Of a stretch of 8,731 nucleotides of DNA, positions 6,065-8,731 are shown piece by piece. Origin of the DNA: Thiotrichales bacterium (GTDB taxonomy: Bacteria; Pseudomonadota; Gammaproteobacteria; J044); contig JANTGN010000103.1 of NCBI GenBank assembly GCA_024762895.1, positions 1-8,731 of the forward strand. The letters are read 5' to 3'. The notes below the pieces were generated by a model. It saw only the letters and a program-made list of their open reading frames with translations, did no database searches and was not told the DNA's origin. Within the stretch, counting starts at the first letter, position 1. Every line of letters starts with the position of its first letter. A program made the translations under genes and the position numbers.

Positions 6065-7200
6065 GATGCTGCCTCCAGCCAGGCCTGGTTAAAGATCAGG
6101 TGACGCATGCGCTTTCTCTGCCAGGTATAGATGAGGTGATAGCGACCACCCTGGCCACGAATCAGGTAGGGGTAGGAAAACTCATCGCCGTCCTCGCCGA
6201 GTTCCAGATCCTTCAGCTTTTCCCAGTGCAGGCCATCGAGGGATCGAGCCAGGGCCAGCTGGGTGCGATTACTCTCCTGAGGGTTATAGGCCATGAGGTA
6301 ACGGCCTGAATGATCCCGAATGACCGAGACAGCGGCACCAGGGTTCGGGGCATCGCTGGGGCTCAGCTCATTCCAGTATTTGCTGGATAGGTTGGATTGA
6401 TTCACCAGGACTCGAGGAGGGGCATCGCCGGCACGACGGTAAAAGGCGCTGGCACGGGTAGGCGACTGGGGTACTATCCAGGGCTGAATGGCCTGTGGCT
6501 GGTGGGTCATGCGGTATTTTGCAATCAGGCGGTTTTTGCTATCGAGCTGCAACACCTCGCCAAATTTATTGATCATTTCGTGATAGACCGGCAGTAATAA
6601 CTGATCGTCCTGCAGGGCGATGGGGCTGCCCTTGACCAGGGTGCTGACGTTCAGAAAGGGGGAGGTGATCAGGCGTTCCGCCTCGCTCCATCGGCGGCCC
6701 CCGTTATCCGAGACCTTGACCGTAATCGAGCTGCCTGCCCAGCCGCCCACAGAGACAGTCACATAATAGAGCCATACCCTGCCCTGCCGATCGGCATAGA
6801 TAACGGGATTGCCCAGTTTTCGAATATATCGGCCCAGCTCACGGCTGGTGCGCAGGCGGTCGGTAATCACGACCGGTGTGGACCACTCCTGTTGTTCCGC
6901 ATCATAGCGAGCGGTATAGATCGCCACGTCCGCGGCCCCTTCCCGGCTGCCGCCGAACCAGGCGGCAATGATCTCACCATCAGGCAACATGGTCAGGCTG
7001 CCGGCATGGACGGACGGTGGATCATCGATCGGGTTGAGAAAGTACTGCTCAAAGACCGGTGTCTGAGTCTGAGTGAATGGGGCCGGGCTGTACTCGGACT
7101 CTGCAAAGGGTGGTGGAGCCGATAGCGGGGGGTAAAAATAGGCCAGGACACCGGCGCAGACCAGAGAGGTGATATAGAGTATGTTGAGTCGTGTTAACAC
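6061..7200 (-). CDS. Sialidase-like (BNR_2 beta-propeller) protein with N-terminal membrane anchor
   Basis: A 379-aa protein whose residues ~7-23 form a single hydrophobic helix after a short Arg-containing head. The Cys15 context (SLVC) does not make a lipobox, so it is probably an uncleaved anchor with the rest in the periplasm. A Pro-rich linker (24-50) leads to a sialidase-fold domain: PSVHAGSL (His65), AAWFGGSREGAADVAIY (Ser85-Arg86-Glu87-Gly88, Asp91), a degenerate Asp box SDNGGRRW at 164-171, and KGSPIALQDDQLLLPVYHE (190-208). A second weak Asp box lies in RSLDGLHW near the C-terminus. These are hallmarks of the BNR_2 sialidase-related family, often annotated exo-alpha-sialidase, but true sialidase activity is unproven for this branch. 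The start is GTG (7200-7198): an in-frame TAA lies upstream and there is no ATG. The stop overlaps the next gene (GTGA). It could act on, or merely bind, the glycan made by the neighbouring transferases. Confidence 0.87.
   Translation of the reverse strand: MLTRLNILYITSLVCAGVLAYFYPPLSAPPPFAESEYSPAPFTQTQTPVFEQYFLNPIDDPPSVHAGSLTMLPDGEIIAAWFGGSREGAADVAIYTARYDAEQQEWSTPVVITDRLRTSRELGRYIRKLGNPVIYADRQGRVWLYYVTVSVGGWAGSSITVKVSDNGGRRWSEAERLITSPFLNVSTLVKGSPIALQDDQLLLPVYHEMINKFGEVLQLDSKNRLIAKYRMTHQPQAIQPWIVPQSPTRASAFYRRAGDAPPRVLVNQSNLSSKYWNELSPSDAPNPGAAVSVIRDHSGRYLMAYNPQESNRTQLALARSLDGLHWEKLKDLELGEDGDEFSYPYLIRGQGGRYHLIYTWQRKRMRHLIFNQAWLEAAS
6072..6076 (-). promoter_or_regulatory. Shine-Dalgarno GGAGG deciding the GTG start of the membrane protein
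   Basis: Read on the minus strand, GGAGG is followed by seven bases (CAGCATC) and then GTG. It lies within the last codons of the sialidase-like gene and is one of the best ribosome-binding sites in the window. It supports the non-ATG start and the 4-bp GTGA overlap. Confidence 0.8.
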
Positions 7201-7398
7201 GTTCAGCTTTGTGTGCCCCTGGCTTTAAATCTGGTTTTTTCTCGTGCTATGGCGATAGACTTTTGATGTTCGCTGTCGTGATTATGCCCTGCCGGGGCAA
7301 TGAACCAAAGCCCCAACATAGAACCCTTATGACATATACGGCATATTTTTTCGCCGCAATGCTATAATTCGCGCCATTTTTTTCACCCTGGAAAAACC
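7201..7398. other. Divergent intergenic region between sialidase-like and PP-loop genes
   Basis: This 198-bp gap contains the plus-strand extended -10 promoter described separately. For the minus strand, the best -10-like box is TTTAAA (7224-7229), without a recognisable -35. A 5-bp hairpin TGCCC/GGGCA (7285-7299) has no T-run and is not a terminator. I find no small ORF or RNA gene here. Confidence 0.5.
7360..7368 (+). promoter_or_regulatory. Extended -10 promoter for the PP-loop/TRAP operon
   Basis: The sequence TGCTATAAT is a perfect extended -10 element (TGn plus consensus TATAAT at 7363-7368). There is no good -35 at 16-18 bp, which is tolerated when the extended -10 is perfect. The discriminator that follows is GC-rich (TCGCGCC), a feature linked to ppGpp/DksA-sensitive promoters. 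Transcription would begin near 7375, giving a leader of about 24 nt before the ATG at 7399. Confidence 0.82.
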
Positions 7399-8442
7399 AT
7401 GAGCAAACCGATCAAGGCGGTATCACTGATCTCAGGCGGACTGGATTCCATGCTTGCCACCAAGGCGGTCATGGAACAGGGTGTGCACGTGGAAGGCATT
7501 AACTTTTTCACCGGGTTCTGTGTCGAGGGCCATACCCACGCCATACGCAAGAAGGACCAGAAAAAGCCAAAGCGTAACAATGCCCTGTGGGTGGCAGAGC
7601 AGCTGGGTATCAAGCTGCATATTGTCGACATCGTCGAAGAATATAAAGATGTGGTGATCAACCCCCCGCATGGCTATGGCGCAAACCTGAACCCCTGCCT
7701 CGACTGCAAGATCTTCATGGTGCATAAGGCCCTGGAGTGGATTGAAAAGAATGATTTCGATTTCATTATCACCGGTGAAGTGATCGGCCAGCGACCCATG
7801 TCGCAGCGTAAGGACACCATGCCGGTGATCGCAAGGGAGTCCGGTGCAGAAGACCGATTGTTACGGCCGCTCTGTGCCCGTAACCTGCCGCCCACCCTGC
7901 CCGAACGTGAGGGCTGGATTAGCCGTGATGCCTTGTTTGGCTTTTCGGGCCGGGGACGTAAGCCTCAGATGGCCCTGGCGAAGCAATATGGCTTTGAAGA
8001 TTATGCCCAGCCTGCCGGGGGCTGTTGTTTCCTGACCGACGAGGCCTATTCGCATAAGCTGCAGGACCTGTGGACTCATCGCGGTGAGAAGCGTTATGAG
8101 CTGGATGACATCATGCTGCTCAAGGTCGGGCGTCATATTCGTCCTCGTGAGCATTTCAAGATGATTGTTTCTCGGGAGGAAGGTGAGACGCGTTTTCTCG
8201 AGGGCTATCGTCGGCAGTTCGCTCATATCAAGACCGTCAGCCATGCCGGACCCCTGTCTCTGATCGATGGAGAACCTTCGGAGGAAGATATCATGCTGGC
8301 GGCCCGCATTACGGCCCGTTTCAGCAAGGGCAGGAATGAGCCCGAGGTTGTGGTCCGTATCACCGACAAGACAGGTGAATCGAGAGAGATAGGTGTAAAG
8401 CCCCTGCCCGTCGAAGAGATGCCGGAGGCCTGGTACGTCTGA
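7399..8442 (+). CDS. ThiI/MnmA-like PP-loop ATPase, predicted tRNA sulfurtransferase
   Basis: A 347-aa cytoplasmic enzyme predicted to adenylate a base, probably a tRNA uridine, for thiolation. The PP-loop SGGLDSML is at residues 12-19. NPCLDCK carries Cys100 and Cys103 and aligns with the region of the first catalytic Cys of MnmA (NPDxxCN). TGEVIGQRPMSQ resembles the TGESLGQ-x-x-SQ of ThiI. GGCCFLTD carries Cys209-Cys210 in the place of MnmA's second Cys (GICFIGE). Cys41 and Cys159 are extra. There is no N-terminal THUMP domain as in ThiI and no C-terminal rhodanese. Instead, residues ~225-347 form another domain (LLKVGRHIRPREHFKMIVSREEGE) that resembles the NFACT-R type RNA-binding domain known to be fused to such PP-loop proteins; that match is from memory. 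The ATG has only a weak Shine-Dalgarno sequence (TGGA). The next gene's ATG overlaps the stop. Database names for relatives (such as 2-thiouridylate methyltransferase) are probably inaccurate. The exact nucleotide target is unknown. Confidence 0.85.
   Translation: MSKPIKAVSLISGGLDSMLATKAVMEQGVHVEGINFFTGFCVEGHTHAIRKKDQKKPKRNNALWVAEQLGIKLHIVDIVEEYKDVVINPPHGYGANLNPCLDCKIFMVHKALEWIEKNDFDFIITGEVIGQRPMSQRKDTMPVIARESGAEDRLLRPLCARNLPPTLPEREGWISRDALFGFSGRGRKPQMALAKQYGFEDYAQPAGGCCFLTDEAYSHKLQDLWTHRGEKRYELDDIMLLKVGRHIRPREHFKMIVSREEGETRFLEGYRRQFAHIKTVSHAGPLSLIDGEPSEEDIMLAARITARFSKGRNEPEVVVRITDKTGESREIGVKPLPVEEMPEAWYV
8424..8428 (+). promoter_or_regulatory. Shine-Dalgarno GGAGG for the TRAP small permease
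   Basis: GGAGG lies 13 nt before the ATG at 8442, inside the last codons of the PP-loop gene. The spacing is on the long side, so reinitiation at the TGATG overlap probably contributes. Confidence 0.5.
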
Positions 8443-8731
8443 TGCGCCAGTTGATGAATAACGTTGCCGTGGGTATTGACCGCCTGAATGGCTGGCTTGG
8501 TGAGACCGTCTCCTGGCTGACCCTGGTCATGGTCGTGGTGACCTTTGTCATCGTTGTACTGCGCTATGCCTTTCAGCTGAACTGGATCTGGTTACAGGAG
8601 AGTGTGATCTATATGCATGCCCTGGTCTTCATGGCCGGCGCCGCTTATACCTTCCGCGACAATGAACATGTCCGTGTGGATATTTTTTATCGAGGTTTTT
8701 CCGAACAGGGCAAGGCCATCGTCAACCTGCT
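8442..8731 (+). CDS. TRAP transporter small permease (DctQ-like), 3'-truncated by the window edge
   Basis: The first 96 residues of the four-helix small membrane subunit of a tripartite ATP-independent periplasmic transporter, which works with a large DctM permease and a periplasmic DctP receptor to import organic acids or similar solutes. A first helix spans ~22-44, ending in VLRYAF. It is followed by WIWLQESVIYMHALVFMAGAAYTFRDNEHVRVDIFYR, with Trp50, Glu53, His59, the second helix, and the strongly conserved HVRVDIFYR at 76-84. This pattern resembles the branch often annotated as the mannitol/chloroaromatic-type (FcbT2-like) small permease. The ATG overlaps the stop codon of the PP-loop gene by one base (TGATG), so translation is probably coupled. 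The frame is open to the window end. The substrate cannot be inferred here. Confidence 0.9.
   Translation, partial: MRQLMNNVAVGIDRLNGWLGETVSWLTLVMVVVTFVIVVLRYAFQLNWIWLQESVIYMHALVFMAGAAYTFRDNEHVRVDIFYRGFSEQGKAIVNL

Noticed and set aside
7190..7201. Perfect 12-bp palindrome CGTGTTAACACG covering the GTG start of the sialidase-like gene
   Set aside because: About two 12-bp perfect palindromes are expected by chance in a window this size. With only a 4-bp stem and UUAA loop as RNA, there is no good case for a regulatory hairpin.
7285..7299. Hairpin TGCCC/GGGCA as a terminator in the divergent region
   Set aside because: Only a 5-bp stem with no T-run, and no gene ends nearby on either strand.
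7861..8244. 127-codon minus-strand frame opposite the PP-loop gene
   Set aside because: Shadow of a clearly coding plus-strand gene; no ribosome-binding site or domain.

Overview
The window looks like a chromosomal segment from a proteobacterium, most likely a gammaproteobacterium with moderately high GC. This rests on gene families and gene style (PntB, a GtrA/GT2/GT39 set, a TRAP small permease, compact spacing, E. coli-like -10 boxes) and not on any marker gene, so the taxonomic call is an inference. There are no rRNA or tRNA genes, CRISPR arrays, transposases or attachment sites that I can see.

Layout. Bases 1-818 are the 3' end of pntB (proton-translocating transhydrogenase, beta subunit), closed by a textbook intrinsic terminator at 841-864. 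A stand-alone membrane-anchored diguanylate cyclase (1014-2084, +) follows. Bases 2233-7200 form a glycan-related block: a polyprenyl-phosphate sugar synthase-like GT2 enzyme (+), a small gamma-glutamylcyclotransferase-fold protein (+), an ArnT/PMT-like GT39 transferase (-), a GtrA-family flippase-like protein (+), then a two-gene minus-strand operon made of an N-terminally anchored sialidase-like (BNR) protein and an unrecognised 202-aa polytopic membrane protein. The last part (7399-8731, +) has a strong extended -10 promoter, a ThiI/MnmA-like PP-loop tRNA sulfurtransferase candidate, and the start of a TRAP transporter small permease whose ATG overlaps the sulfurtransferase stop codon.

How the genes may work together. 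GT2 + GtrA + GT39 are the three activities of a GtrABC/Arn-type pathway: charge undecaprenyl phosphate with a sugar on the cytoplasmic face, flip it, and transfer the sugar to an acceptor on the periplasmic face. Here the three are neighbours but sit on alternating strands instead of in one operon. The sialidase-like protein is predicted to face the periplasm and could act on or bind the same glycan, but that link is inferred from proximity only. Two convergent pairs in this block overlap at their 3' ends (53 and 45 bp), and the GT39/gtrA divergent pair shares a 44-bp intergenic region containing overlapping -10 boxes and an inverted repeat.

The points most worth a second look are the PP-loop enzyme with ThiI-like and MnmA-like hallmarks and its coupling to a TRAP permease, the sialidase-like/membrane-protein pair, and the alternate-strand glycosylation block. 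I see no clear evidence for a wholly new defence or mobile system.
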